Assembly (NCBI GenBank): GCA_021162325.1
Contig: JAGGYV010000201.1
Span: 1 to 14,678 of the forward strand
DNA length: 14,678 nucleotides
Direction: 5' to 3'
Origin: Desulfobacteraceae bacterium
GTDB lineage: Bacteria > Desulfobacterota > Desulfobacteria > Desulfobacterales > Desulfosalsimonadaceae
Shown here: piece after piece, positions 14,361 to 14,678 of the stretch
Layout: every line of letters starts with the position of its first letter
Position numbering within the stretch: the stretch's first letter is position 1
Made by a program: the position numbers and the translations under genes
The notes under the pieces: generated by a model
What the model was told of the DNA's origin: nothing
Seen by the model: the letters and a program-made list of their open reading frames with translations, nothing else
The model's database searches: none

Positions 14361-14678
14361 TCAATCATCATAGAGATCTATGTCCGGATACAATTCTTTG
14401 GCACAATCCGGGCAGATGCTGTGGCTGAAATCAGCATTCGAATGTTTGTGAATATAGGATTCAATCTGGCTCCAGTATCCCTTGTCATCCCTGACTTTTT
14501 TGCAGTTGGCGCAAATCGGAATTAGACCGCTTAATGTCTTGACTTCATTTAAAGCTTTTTGCAGTTCACTGATCAGGTGTTCTTTTTCTTTTTCCGTTTG
14601 TTTGCGCTGTTCAATATCAAGTGATAGTTGTTCATTTAAATCCATCACCTGGGTTTTTTCTTTTTGCAGATCATCTAA
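14361..14678 (-). CDS. C-terminal part of a signalling-type protein with coiled coil and Cys4 module (truncated by window)
   Basis: The frame is open to the right edge, so only the last 105 residues are visible. They begin with a charged heptad-rich coiled coil (about 1-47; EQRKQTEKEKEHLISELQKA) and continue with a compact Cys module: C56-x2-C59 and C89-x2-C92, in LIPICANCKKVRDDKGYW and FSHSICPDCAKELYP. This coiled-coil plus LPICxxCKKxRDDxGYW tail is common at the end of PAS, response-regulator and related sensor proteins in Desulfobacterota-like bacteria (recalled). The four Cys could bind zinc or another metal. The upstream domains that would define its function are outside the window. The GTG at 14646-14648 is internal, not a start. 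Confidence 0.8.
   Translation of the reverse strand, partial: LDDLQKEKTQVMDLNEQLSLDIEQRKQTEKEKEHLISELQKALNEVKTLSGLIPICANCKKVRDDKGYWSQIESYIHKHSNADFSHSICPDCAKELYPDIDLYDD

Overview
The window looks like a chromosomal segment of a Gram-negative, Desulfobacterota-type (Desulfobacterales-like) bacterium. This is inference. It rests on the LpxL-type lipid A acyltransferase, the outer-membrane-type lipoprotein, the Gld-like ABC module with an auxiliary-domain protein and DUF4340, the Cys4 tail common on signalling proteins of that group, and the several families of short palindromic intergenic repeats. No rRNA, tRNA, CRISPR array or transposase gene is visible.

Layout. Positions 1-346 hold no gene, only stacked inverted repeats. 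Positions 347-5718 (minus strand) encode a Gld-type ABC transporter module, transcribed ATPase, permease, PF09822-type auxiliary protein, DUF4340 protein. The permease and auxiliary genes are tightly coupled (10 nt apart). A 127-bp inverted-repeat element sits between ATPase and permease. A REP-like pair sits in the 399-bp gap before the DUF4340 gene, which has its own good promoter candidate. Next comes a divergent mazG (plus, 6214-6987), then a repeat-packed gap, then a minus-strand operon of TetR regulator, SCP2 protein and M24-family protein (7218-9462). A TetR-type operator overlaps the -10 of that operon's promoter.

Positions 9701-11340 (plus) carry a small kinase-like protein followed 38 nt later by an LpxL/HtrB-family acyltransferase, probably an envelope/lipid A pair. 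A secreted TPR protein converges on them. Divergently, positions 12165-14335 (plus) hold an ankyrin-repeat lipoprotein built on an exact 77-residue super-repeat, then a single-pass membrane protein with a DUF2914 domain. The right edge cuts a minus-strand gene whose C-terminus has a coiled coil and a four-cysteine module.

Most of the content concerns the cell envelope: an ABC system of unknown cargo, lipid A maturation, lipoproteins and periplasmic repeat proteins. MazG is nucleotide housekeeping. The points most worth checking are the M24 protein with an apparently lost metal-ligand Glu, the 77-residue ankyrin super-repeat, the kinase without a glycine-rich loop, and the mobile-looking repeats that divide the ABC module.
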